Source: Kiritimatiellia bacterium (GTDB lineage Bacteria > Verrucomicrobiota > Kiritimatiellia > CAIVKH01). Taken from it: 64,000 nt of DNA. Below are positions 18,081 to 26,096 of the stretch, in pieces (position 1 is the first letter of the stretch; each line of letters begins with the position of its first letter). The notes beneath the pieces are model-generated. The model ran no database searches and was not told the origin of the DNA. It saw only the letters and a program-made list of their open reading frames with translations. A program made the translations under genes and the position numbers. The stretch is taken from the NCBI GenBank assembly GCA_023953695.1, contig JAMLJG010000002.1:186001-250000 (forward strand). The letters are read 5' to 3'.

Positions 18081-20096
18081 TCATTCGCCCGGCAGCAACT
18101 CTGCAGATTCGACAAACAGCACGCCCTGCCCGCCCGCTCGTCCCGCGTCGCGCAGGGCGATGGAGTTTTCGCCCGGATGCAGCTCAATCGGCCCGACATC
18201 GAGCGTGGCGAATTGGCCGACGGGAAATTCGCGGGTCGCCAGGCCGGCAACGTTCACAACTTTTGATGCGCCGATAGCGGCCGCGCGAAGGCGCAACTTC
18301 ACGCGCTGCGGCTGATCGCGGAGCGAGAACGCGCGCAGGGTGGCGGATTGTTTAAAGACGCGGTAATCGTCGAACCGCTGGGTTTGACGCCACGGCTTCG
18401 CGTAGTCCCACTCCGGCCCGTAGAGCAACAGAGCGCTCTTTCCCTCTGCGCGCGCTTTGGCGAGAAGGTCGTCCTCCGTGTTCCAGTAGATGTTCACCAA
18501 GACGCGGTTTGTGGTCGCCGCAAAATAGTCCTCTCGATTCGCGAGTCCATACTCGCGCAACTTGAGGGCGGCGCGATTCGTGAGTGTGGTCGAGTGGGCA
18601 AAATAATCGTGTGGCCATTGCCACGGACCCGTCGCGGGACGATCCCAATAGTTGCGGGCGATTTCCATGTAGGCGGCGTTGGGAAACTTCACGAAAAATC
18701 GCTGAACGCTATCGCGCCAGTGGTTGGCGAGAAACTGGTCATAGGGCTCATCCGGCACGGTAAAGGTCACGGTGACATTCGTCGGCTGATAGATCGCCAT
18801 CTCGTTCCACGGCTCATACCACCGATCCGTCACGACGAGTGTGCCGCGCGGCAAGTTGGCATCGAGCCAGCGCGCGATGTCCTTGTAAGGCGTCGGTTTG
18901 CCGCTGAGCTGAGTGCTGAGCCACGCCGGATAGAGATTGATGGTGGCCAGGAGAAGCGCGGCGGCATAGATGGCCCGATCGCCGGCAAAGCGCGGCGCGC
19001 GCGCGGACACCCAGTCGGCGAGTTGGCGCACACCGAGGATCAGCCAGCAAAGATAGAGCGGCAAATAGGCCAACATGTAGCGCGAGTAGAATCCGGCGCC
19101 GGTCGCTTCTCTCCCGACGAGGAAGGAGGCCATACCAACTCCCAGGACGGCGGGAATCGCGAGCAACCACGGCTCGCGGCGCGCGAGGCGAAATAGTCCC
19201 CATGCCCCCACCAGAAAAAGAACGGCGGTGAGCGCGCTTCGCGCGATGCCGCGCCCGACAAAAAACGAGGTGGCGGAGGTCGCCAGCATTTGCGGCAGCG
19301 ATGGCCCGCCGGCAAATATCCGGCGCGCGAGCGAGCGCATCTCTTCTGACGAGCTCTGCATCAACTGCGGAACGCCCCAATCCGCGAAGAGAACCGGAAG
19401 CCCTACCAACACGGAGAGGCCGACAAGCGTCCACGCTCGCCCCCACGCGACTGGCGCGCGTTTTGCTTGCAGAAAAGAGAAGAGCGCGGATGTGCCCGCG
19501 AGGAGCAGCGCGGCAAACCAGCCGGAGGGCTGGCTATAAATCATCAGAAACATGCCCGCCACGTGGGCGGCTATTCGCCAGGAACTGATTTTGTCTTCGC
19601 GCTGCAACCACCCGCGCACGGCGTCAATCGCCGCAATCGGGAGCAGGAAAGAGCCGAGCACCATCGGGGGATAGAAGTAGGCCTCGCGACTGGTCAAAAT
19701 GAGATAGGGATTGAACGCAACAGTCAGCGCGAGCGCAAAAGCAGTGCCGCGCCCGCCCAATCGTCGGCCCAGCGCCCACGCCGCGGCCACTGCGCCGACG
19801 CCCCACAGGGCAGCGGGTAAGCGCAGGGTGAAATGTCCCGGCTCGAGTCCGAAGAGATTGAGGAAGCCCTCCGTGAACGCCATCGGAAACGGCAACTGCG
19901 CAGAGATCCCCATCAACTGCAGCCATTTGGACATGATGGTCCATGCGCCCTCAACCTGGCGCGTGATGTTGTAGAACAAAATCGTATCCGCGCGAAATGC
20001 GGGTTCCGCGAGGTGATACAGGCGAAAGAACGCAGCTACAGCCAACACGAGAAAGAGCGGCAGGAGCGCGCGAGATTCGGATGGTTTAGTTTTCAT
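18081..20096 (-). CDS. GT-C membrane glycosyltransferase (GT39/ArnT-like)
   Basis: The 671-residue protein has about ten or more hydrophobic helices in its first 400 residues and a soluble periplasmic C-terminal domain of about 270 residues. This is the layout of PMT/ArnT-type enzymes that move sugars from polyprenyl phosphate to lipid or protein. The first loop, which usually carries D-E, reads EPAFRADTILFYN, so only one acidic residue remains. LTSREAYFYPPM matches the second conserved family loop. It overlaps the upstream methyltransferase by 11 bp and closes the heptose operon, which suggests it may transfer a heptose or a modified sugar (inference). Confidence 0.82.
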   Translation of the reverse strand: MKTKPSESRALLPLFLVLAVAAFFRLYHLAEPAFRADTILFYNITRQVEGAWTIMSKWLQLMGISAQLPFPMAFTEGFLNLFGLEPGHFTLRLPAALWGVGAVAAAWALGRRLGGRGTAFALALTVAFNPYLILTSREAYFYPPMVLGSFLLPIAAIDAVRGWLQREDKISSWRIAAHVAGMFLMIYSQPSGWFAALLLAGTSALFSFLQAKRAPVAWGRAWTLVGLSVLVGLPVLFADWGVPQLMQSSSEEMRSLARRIFAGGPSLPQMLATSATSFFVGRGIARSALTAVLFLVGAWGLFRLARREPWLLAIPAVLGVGMASFLVGREATGAGFYSRYMLAYLPLYLCWLILGVRQLADWVSARAPRFAGDRAIYAAALLLATINLYPAWLSTQLSGKPTPYKDIARWLDANLPRGTLVVTDRWYEPWNEMAIYQPTNVTVTFTVPDEPYDQFLANHWRDSVQRFFVKFPNAAYMEIARNYWDRPATGPWQWPHDYFAHSTTLTNRAALKLREYGLANREDYFAATTNRVLVNIYWNTEDDLLAKARAEGKSALLLYGPEWDYAKPWRQTQRFDDYRVFKQSATLRAFSLRDQPQRVKLRLRAAAIGASKVVNVAGLATREFPVGQFATLDVGPIELHPGENSIALRDAGRAGGQGVLFVESAELLPGE

Positions 20097-20952
20097 GTTT
20101 CACAAAGGTCAGTGCGCGAGTGCCACGAGGGTAGAGACGCGCCCACACAATGGCGAGGGGGAGAAATGCGAGAAATGGGAGCAACCGATATCGTCCCGTG
20201 AAGAGAATGCTGAGGCTGGCGGCCAGGGTATTCGGAAAGGGAACAAAGCGGTCGCTCGCCAAGCGCAGCCCAAGGGGATCGAGGACGGGCTTCAACTGGT
20301 CGGCATTGGGAAAACAAATGTGTCGAGGCGCATCGAATCCATGCCACCGCGAACCGAAGCCGCGATATTCGACATTGTCGAGATTGGGGATGACGGCGTG
20401 CAGGGTGCCACCGGGCTTTAGAAGGTCGGCAAGCAACGCAAATGTTCCCGACAAATCGGTGAGATGCTCGAGGACAAAGTGCATGGTAATCACGTCCACG
20501 CGCCCCGCCAACGGGGCCCGCAACGCTGCCACGTCATGAAAGACTTGCACCCCCACCCGCTCGGCAACGCGCGAGGCCTGCATCGCCGTAGGCTCGTAGC
20601 CATAGGCGGCAGAAACGCGGCGTTTGGCTCGATCCAGAAACCAACCGTCACCACATCCATAATCGAGCAAGAGCTGATCGCGCCTCAGAGATGCGACGTC
20701 ATAGTACACCGGGGAGAGCAGAATCCGGCGTGTCACTTCTTGAAGAAGCGATTTGCGAGCGTGCACCGGATAGGCTGCATAGAAGGGCCCGACATCGGTC
20801 GGCACGGGATACTGCTGCACCATGCCGCACGCCGCGCAGCGAACATAATCAACGCGAATGCCAGTCGGCAGAAAGTAGTCAGCCACCGCTTTATGCACAG
20901 CGACGCTGTGCCCATCACCGCAGGCCAAACATCTGAAGGCCGATTCCGTCAC
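20086..20952 (-). CDS. Class I SAM methyltransferase with N-terminal zinc-ribbon
   Basis: The 288-residue protein opens with a C-x2-C...C-x2-C zinc ribbon (CLAC at 8-11, CAAC near 39-42). A Methyltransf_23-type Rossmann domain follows with the SAM loop LLDYGCGDGWFLDRAK and the FVLEHLTD segment. Two hydrophobic stretches sit near the C-terminus. Such zinc-ribbon methyltransferases are frequent in polysaccharide and nucleotide-sugar clusters, where they methylate sugars. The start codon is a GTG that shares its first base with the TAG stop of gmhB. It could methylate the heptose made by this operon, but the substrate is not shown. Confidence 0.82.
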   Translation of the reverse strand: MTESAFRCLACGDGHSVAVHKAVADYFLPTGIRVDYVRCAACGMVQQYPVPTDVGPFYAAYPVHARKSLLQEVTRRILLSPVYYDVASLRRDQLLLDYGCGDGWFLDRAKRRVSAAYGYEPTAMQASRVAERVGVQVFHDVAALRAPLAGRVDVITMHFVLEHLTDLSGTFALLADLLKPGGTLHAVIPNLDNVEYRGFGSRWHGFDAPRHICFPNADQLKPVLDPLGLRLASDRFVPFPNTLAASLSILFTGRYRLLPFLAFLPLAIVWARLYPRGTRALTFVKHEN

Positions 20953-21575
20953 TAGCCACCTCGCTGTTTGTCAGGAGCTCGGCCGTCGAGAATCAGGCGC
21001 TGCACTTCTGCGAGCGATTCAGCAACGAAGTCCGGCTCCGCATCGGCTAGATTCAGAAAACGTTCCGCCAGCGACCACTTCAACGAGGTGACCAACACGG
21101 TGCGACATCCGGCGCGACGACCCGCTGCAATATCCACCAATCCATCGCCAATCATCCAGCTTTCCGCGAGATCAATCCCGAACTCGCGCGCGGCCTCTAT
21201 CAGAAGTCCCGGCGCAGGTTTTCGGCACTCGCACGCCTTCACATATTTCGGATTGCCTCGGGGACACGGCCCCGGATGGTGAGGGCAAAAGCGCAGCGCG
21301 TCCCAGCTCCCGCCCTCTCGCGCAAGTTGCCGCGAAAGCTCCGCATGAACCGTATCGAGCTCCGTCTCCGTGAGCGTTCCCTTTGCGAGGCCCGGCTGAT
21401 TGGTGGCCACGATGACGGTGTATCCAGCCGCCTTCACCGAGCGCAAAAACGCGCCGGCGCCGGGGATCATTTCCACCTGTTCGGGACGGCGCGGCGAATC
21501 CAGAAGACCGTGCGTCTCGTCATACACCATCGCATTCAACACGCCATCGCGATCAATAAATACGGCGGGTTTCAT
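20952..21575 (-). CDS. gmhB: D-glycero-D-manno-heptose 1,7-bisphosphate 7-phosphatase
   Basis: This HAD-superfamily enzyme (207 residues) removes the C7 phosphate from heptose 1,7-bisphosphate. It has the nucleophile motif FIDRDGVLN, motif II ATNQPG and the family's zinc-binding loop CPHHPGPC...CECRKP (residues about 97-117). Motif III K and motif IV GDGLVD (normally GD-x-x-x-D) complete the site. Its start overlaps the nucleotidyltransferase stop as ATGA. With gmhA, hddA and a HddC-like gene in the same operon it supplies the third enzymatic step after sedoheptulose 7-phosphate. Confidence 0.93.
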   Translation of the reverse strand: MKPAVFIDRDGVLNAMVYDETHGLLDSPRRPEQVEMIPGAGAFLRSVKAAGYTVIVATNQPGLAKGTLTETELDTVHAELSRQLAREGGSWDALRFCPHHPGPCPRGNPKYVKACECRKPAPGLLIEAAREFGIDLAESWMIGDGLVDIAAGRRAGCRTVLVTSLKWSLAERFLNLADAEPDFVAESLAEVQRLILDGRAPDKQRGG

Positions 21576-22276
21576 GCACGCCCCTCGCTCAGCACTGCCT
21601 CCAACTCGCGCAGGCCTTCGGGCTTCCCAATTTCGTAAAATCGCTCGGGCGCTTCATAGGCGGCGAGGTCGCCCGCCGCAACAAGGTCGGACAAGATGGC
21701 GGCCATGTCCAGTGGCACAGGCGCCGTTTGATAGCGCTCGATCACAGAGCGGCGAAAGGCGATCAGACCATAGTCTATCCAATCGGCCTCACCGGGCCTG
21801 GCTGTCTTGGAATAGAACACAACGCGATTGCCCTCCACGCGCGCGTTGCTCTTGTCCCACGCGCCTCGATTGCGAAAAACGGTCATCAATGCAGGAGCGC
21901 CGGCATTGCGAAATGCGCCCACCACGGGCGCAAACGGAATGGGCAGATAGGAATCGCCGTAGATCATCAAAAACTCTTCGGCAAGAAGAGGGAGCGCATG
22001 AACCAACGCGCCGCCAGTCCCGCGCAGCTCGCGCGGATTCTCGCGCGCATAGCGAACCCGCAATCCCCACGCGCTGCCGTCTTTCACAAATGCTTCGATT
22101 TGTTCGCCCAAGTGGCCGATCGAAAGAACGACATCAGTCAATGCATTTCGCTTGAGCAGCTCAAGCTGCCAATCGAGAAAGGGACGCCCCGCAACGGGCA
22201 TCAAGGCCTTCGGTCGCAGGGGATCCAACTCTCGCAACCGCGTTCCCAAACCTCCGGCAAGAATCACGATTTGCAT
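21572..22276 (-). CDS. hddC: Heptose-1-phosphate guanylyltransferase-like nucleotidyltransferase (HddC-like)
   Basis: The 234-residue protein carries the activated loop VILAGGLGTRLRELDPLRPK and MPVAGRPFLDWQLELL, then MIYGDSYLPI as the metal-binding site. It belongs to the short sugar-1-phosphate nucleotidyltransferases (HddC/MurU/RmlA-like). By sequence alone the sugar is uncertain. Its place between a gmhB and a hddA-type kinase makes GDP-D-glycero-alpha-D-manno-heptose the likely product. The start at 22276 (MQIVILAGG) overlaps the end of the dehydrogenase-like gene by 13 bp; a longer upstream start would extend into that gene without homology. Confidence 0.8.
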   Translation of the reverse strand: MQIVILAGGLGTRLRELDPLRPKALMPVAGRPFLDWQLELLKRNALTDVVLSIGHLGEQIEAFVKDGSAWGLRVRYARENPRELRGTGGALVHALPLLAEEFLMIYGDSYLPIPFAPVVGAFRNAGAPALMTVFRNRGAWDKSNARVEGNRVVFYSKTARPGEADWIDYGLIAFRRSVIERYQTAPVPLDMAAILSDLVAAGDLAAYEAPERFYEIGKPEGLRELEAVLSEGRA

Positions 22277-23577
22277 GGAGCCGCCCCTCGCCCGCGCCCG
22301 ATATCCAAATAGATCCAACCACTCTTCTCCGCAGACTCAGCGGTCCACAGAGGTGCCGTATCAATGAGGATAGACCCCCGCGCGACCGCGCGCATGGAAG
22401 CCAAGTCCAGCAGGCGATAGTCCTTCCAAGGCGTCATCAAAACCACCGCATCGGCGTCGCGAACTGCCGATTCCACCTCTTCGCAAAACGCTATGTAGCC
22501 TATCGCATCTACTTCATTCCGATCGGCGCGCGGATCGGCGGCGGAGATCGAGACGCCCTCGCGGTGCAACATCGAGGCCAGTTCCACGGCTGCCGAGCGG
22601 CGCAAGGTGCTGGTGTCCGGTTTGTACGTCAAACCGAGAATGGCAACTTTTCGCCCCGTCAACGGTTCGCCGAGCGCCCCTCTTAGTTTTCGCAGAACGA
22701 TTCCGTTCTGCGCAGCGTTGGAAACCATGAGGCCATCGAGAAACGGCGTATCCAAGCCTTCCCGATCTCCCAATGCACGCAGCGTTTGCACATCGCGCGC
22801 CAATGTGCCGCCGGCAAACCCCAAGCCCGGAAACAGCATCGCCTTGGGCCCCACGCGCGGTTCGCCGCGCAAAATTTCAGCGATGCGGTGGCCATCCGCG
22901 CCGACTTCATCGCACAAATTGCCCAGCTCGTTAGCGAAGGTAATCGTTGTGGCGAGAAACGTATTGAGCGCATGCTTGACCATTTCCGCGGTGCGCAGGG
23001 AAACGCGGTCCCATCGCGACACGTGGGGCCACAAGGCCGCAACTCGATCAATGGCGGCGGGATCATCTGCGCCCAGCACCTGCATCGGCGGATGGAGGAA
23101 TCGGTCTATCGCTTGGCCGAGTCGAAGGTTCTCCGGGCTGTAGACCAGCCCTCGCTTCCAATCAGGCCGCACACCGTGCAGGCGATTGGACAGTTCATCG
23201 CACGTGCCGATCGGCACTTGTGCCGTCACTAACACGACCGTGTCGGGCAGCAAGACGGGCGCAAGCGCCAATGCGGCATCGAGGACGCAGGTGGGATCGC
23301 TCTCGTCGCGATCATTGACCGGCGTGTCGTGCATGAGAATCGCAACTTCCGGCGGCGTCACGCCGTTCAAATCGGATATCCAGCGCAGTCGCCCCTGCGC
23401 TTTCTCTTCAGCGATAAGCTCAGCGAGGCCGGGTTCGAACACGGGCAGCTCACCGGCCGCAAGCTGCGCGTTCCGCTCGGGGTCGAGATCGTAGGCCTCT
23501 ACGCGGTGCCCAAGTTTCGCCAAGCAGGCCGCGCCTACCACGCCCTGATGCCAAAGTCCAATGACGAGAACGTGCAT
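22264..23577 (-). CDS. UDP-glucose/GDP-mannose dehydrogenase-like protein lacking the catalytic Cys
   Basis: The 437-residue protein aligns in order with UDP-glucose 6-dehydrogenases: an N-terminal NAD domain, YSPENLRLG, the helix TAEMVKHALNTFLAT with the conserved K201 and N205, and a C-terminal UDP-binding domain (VAILGLTYKPDTSTLRRS). Two key sites differ. The NAD glycine motif reads VIGLWHQGVVG, with Trp at its second glycine. The thiol motif GGSC-[FL]-x-KD reads FAGGTLARDV, with no cysteine. Ordinary family members use that cysteine for the four-electron oxidation to a uronate, so this protein probably catalyses something else, perhaps a single two-electron oxidation. It sits 1 bp after hddA and overlaps the nucleotidyltransferase. 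Confidence 0.85.
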   Translation of the reverse strand: MHVLVIGLWHQGVVGAACLAKLGHRVEAYDLDPERNAQLAAGELPVFEPGLAELIAEEKAQGRLRWISDLNGVTPPEVAILMHDTPVNDRDESDPTCVLDAALALAPVLLPDTVVLVTAQVPIGTCDELSNRLHGVRPDWKRGLVYSPENLRLGQAIDRFLHPPMQVLGADDPAAIDRVAALWPHVSRWDRVSLRTAEMVKHALNTFLATTITFANELGNLCDEVGADGHRIAEILRGEPRVGPKAMLFPGLGFAGGTLARDVQTLRALGDREGLDTPFLDGLMVSNAAQNGIVLRKLRGALGEPLTGRKVAILGLTYKPDTSTLRRSAAVELASMLHREGVSISAADPRADRNEVDAIGYIAFCEEVESAVRDADAVVLMTPWKDYRLLDLASMRAVARGSILIDTAPLWTAESAEKSGWIYLDIGRGRGAAPCKS

Positions 23578-23578
23578 A

Positions 23579-24613
23579 TCAGCGCACTGCATCGAAATCG
23601 TCGAAGGGACTCATGTCGGAAACGACCTTGGTGCCCTGCATCGAGGGGAAGTAACTGATGCGCGGCATTCCGTGGCCCGCCATGAACTCATCGAGTTCTC
23701 GGCCCGCATTCGGCGTGTAGAGCATGACGAATCCCCCGCCGCCTGCGCCGATGATTTTTCCGCCTAAAACCCCGTATTCCTTTTTCACTTGGTCATAGAG
23801 TTCATCGAGAACCGAGAGACTGATGCCGGGCGACATGGCTCGCTTGTACATCCAGTGGCGATCCATCAGAACGGCAAAGCGATCGAGATCTTTCTGGGCA
23901 AATGCGGCACGAATTTCGCGGCCCAATTCCTTTATCTTGAGGAGGCTTTCCAACACCTGCGCGTGGTCTGCACGCGCCTTTTTGGCCACCGCCTCGTTTT
24001 GCGACTTCAGCACCGCCGTTGCCGATCGCTGCACGCCCGTGTAGTACATGCGCGCCTTCGAAACCAATTCGTTCACCGTGACGAAATCCACCGGCACAGG
24101 CGTCACCGTCACCTTGCCATCTTTCCCGATATCCAATTCCTGGAACCCGCCGTATGCCGCGATATATTGATCCTGTTTCCCGACCGGTTCCTTCAGAATA
24201 TCAATTTCAATGCGACACGCTTCTTCCGCCACCTGCTGGGGCGCGACGGGCAACCGCTTGAATGCGTGAATCGCGGTCAAGAGGCCGACGGTATAGGCGC
24301 CGGAGGAACCGAGCCCAGCTTTGGCCGGCATATCGGCGACGCTGGTCAATTCAATATGCTCGCGCAGGTCGTGAAGTTTCAGCGCCTCGCGCGCGAGGGG
24401 GTGCTGAATCTCCTCAATCACATCCACCGTCTCGACGCTGCTGTAGCGAATGACAATCTTCGGCGCGGCGACAGGGCGGCGGTTGATGAAGATATACATG
24501 TATTTGTTGATCGCCATCGTGAACACATAGCCGCCGTGCTCGCGATAAAACGAGGGAAGGTCCGTGCCTCCGCCGCCCAGCGTAATTCGGAAGGGTGTGC
24601 GTGTAACAATCAT
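23579..24613 (-). CDS. hddA: GHMP kinase, D-glycero-alpha-D-manno-heptose 7-phosphate kinase-like
   Basis: The 344-residue product begins MIVTRTPFRITLGGGGTDLPSFY, the signature of the HddA branch of GHMP kinases. It has the phosphate loop PAKAGLGSSGAYTVGLL (about residues 95-112) and the late GHMP motif KIIGAGGGGFVMLY. HddA phosphorylates heptose 7-phosphate at C1 in the GDP-heptose pathway. Sugar kinases of the fucokinase type share this fold, but the neighbouring gmhA, gmhB, transaldolase and nucleotidyltransferase genes favour heptose. It starts 18 bp after the transaldolase stop. Confidence 0.9.
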   Translation of the reverse strand: MIVTRTPFRITLGGGGTDLPSFYREHGGYVFTMAINKYMYIFINRRPVAAPKIVIRYSSVETVDVIEEIQHPLAREALKLHDLREHIELTSVADMPAKAGLGSSGAYTVGLLTAIHAFKRLPVAPQQVAEEACRIEIDILKEPVGKQDQYIAAYGGFQELDIGKDGKVTVTPVPVDFVTVNELVSKARMYYTGVQRSATAVLKSQNEAVAKKARADHAQVLESLLKIKELGREIRAAFAQKDLDRFAVLMDRHWMYKRAMSPGISLSVLDELYDQVKKEYGVLGGKIIGAGGGGFVMLYTPNAGRELDEFMAGHGMPRISYFPSMQGTKVVSDMSPFDDFDAVR

Positions 24614-24631
24614 GTAAAAGCTCCGTGCAAA

Positions 24632-25369
24632 TCAATCTATGGTGAAACGACTCTTCTGCGCGTCGTTGTAGAACATCTTGACCGTGTCCAGCGACAGGTC
24701 TTCCAGCGACATGCCAAATTTTGTGCACTTCGCAAAAATCTCCGGGGTCACCGTGATAATGTGGCACCCCATTTGCTCCGCCTGCATGAGATTGAGCGGC
24801 TCGCGCGGACTCGCCCACAGCAGCTCGGCCGATGGCTTGGCCTTCAAGATCTCCAGCGCCGTCTTCATCAGGGGCAGAGGGTCGCGACCCGTGTCGGCAA
24901 TGCGCCCGGCGAACACGGAGACGAAGGCGGGCACATCCGGCTGCAGCGCATCCACGACCGCCTGCACCTGTTCAAGGGAGAGGATCGCGGTGATGTTGAG
25001 CTGAATTCGCTCCCGATGCAGCTTGGCAATCAGTGGACAGGCCGATTCGCGCCGCGTGTTCGTGACCGGAATCTTCACGAACACATTGGGTGCCAAGGCG
25101 GCGAGCTTGCGCGCCTGCTCCTCCATCTCATCGAACTCATCGGAAAAGACCTCGAAGGAAACCGGCTTGTCCGTCACAACGCGAAGCACCTCGCGCGCAA
25201 AGACCATATAGTTCGTAATGCCTGCCTTCGCCATTAAGGTCGGATTCGTCGTGAACCCTTTGACCAACCCGCGTTGATTGGCCGCAATGATGGAGTCCAG
25301 GTCCGCGCCATCGCCAAACAGCTTGATGCGCATTTGTTCCAGACTGGGGATCGCAGGTTCGGGAGCCAT
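24632..25369 (-). CDS. tal: Transaldolase (short TalC/MipB-like type)
   Basis: The 245-residue protein has KLFGDGADLDSIIAANQRG, FTTNPTLMAKAG and the Schiff-base lysine K99 in NVFVKIPVTN, all conserved in small transaldolases and fructose-6-phosphate aldolases. Transaldolase turns fructose 6-phosphate and erythrose 4-phosphate into glyceraldehyde 3-phosphate and sedoheptulose 7-phosphate, the substrate of GmhA. The gene lies between gmhA (15 bp) and hddA (18 bp), so it probably serves precursor supply here rather than general pentose metabolism. Fructose-6-phosphate aldolase activity cannot be excluded. Confidence 0.88.
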   Translation of the reverse strand: MAPEPAIPSLEQMRIKLFGDGADLDSIIAANQRGLVKGFTTNPTLMAKAGITNYMVFAREVLRVVTDKPVSFEVFSDEFDEMEEQARKLAALAPNVFVKIPVTNTRRESACPLIAKLHRERIQLNITAILSLEQVQAVVDALQPDVPAFVSVFAGRIADTGRDPLPLMKTALEILKAKPSAELLWASPREPLNLMQAEQMGCHIITVTPEIFAKCTKFGMSLEDLSLDTVKMFYNDAQKSRFTID

Positions 25370-25384
25370 GAAGAAGTTCCGGGT

Positions 25385-25999
25385 TCAGGGTTTGCGTTGC
25401 GGTGCGGCAGCCGACTCCCATTTGGTCGCTTGAGCCTGTAGCTCGGGATGCGAAACAAGCAGGTGACCGACGACAGAATGAAACGCTTCTGTGTGCGGCG
25501 TGATGCGCTCCGGCGACACCGTGGGAATGACTACGCACGCATCTGCGACCCTGGCTGTATAGCCGCCATCGCGCCCCACGATGCCCGCGATAGTCGCTCC
25601 CACATCGCGCGCGGCATCGAGTGCCAACACGAGATTCGGGCTGATATTTCGCTCCGCATCGCCACCGCCGACGGACAGGACGAAAACAAGGTCGCCCTTC
25701 CGCAAATGGCTGCCTTTGAGCCAAGCCGCGAAGCTGCTGGCCCAGCCCTCGTCATTGGTGCGCGCAGTCAATTCTGCCACGTTGTCAGTTGGCGCATAGG
25801 CCTCCACATGAACGATTTTCCGCAGGTCGTTGACGAAATGGGATGCCGATGCAGCGCTCCCGCCCACGCCGAGGACGAATACGCGCCCTCCGTTCGCGCG
25901 ACAATCGCGCAACACTTTAACCAGATCATCAATGGAAGTTCGCGAGAGGGCGGCAATGATCGCTGTCGCCTCGTTCAAGTAGGTTTCTACGAAGTGCAT
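25385..25999 (-). CDS. gmhA: Sedoheptulose 7-phosphate isomerase-like SIS protein
   Basis: The 204-residue SIS-domain protein has VLGVGGSAASASHFVNDLRK, matching the GmhA signature GNGGSAADAQHF, and TNDEGWASSF in the active-site loop. The third SIS motif reads VLSVGGGDAERNISPNL instead of the usual STSGNSPN, as in a divergent GmhA-like branch. GmhA converts sedoheptulose 7-phosphate to D-glycero-D-manno-heptose 7-phosphate. It is the first gene of the minus-strand heptose operon and is divergent from an SGNH hydrolase across a 97-bp spacer that must hold the operon promoter. Confidence 0.87.
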   Translation of the reverse strand: MHFVETYLNEATAIIAALSRTSIDDLVKVLRDCRANGGRVFVLGVGGSAASASHFVNDLRKIVHVEAYAPTDNVAELTARTNDEGWASSFAAWLKGSHLRKGDLVFVLSVGGGDAERNISPNLVLALDAARDVGATIAGIVGRDGGYTARVADACVVIPTVSPERITPHTEAFHSVVGHLLVSHPELQAQATKWESAAAPQRKP

Positions 26000-26096
26000 G
26001 AATTGTTACTCTGCCACAGATAGAGGCACGTTTCAACTCGCATTGATTCGATAGGAAAATCTTCCGTTCAACAAAGGCCTTCGCTATCATCGGGCC

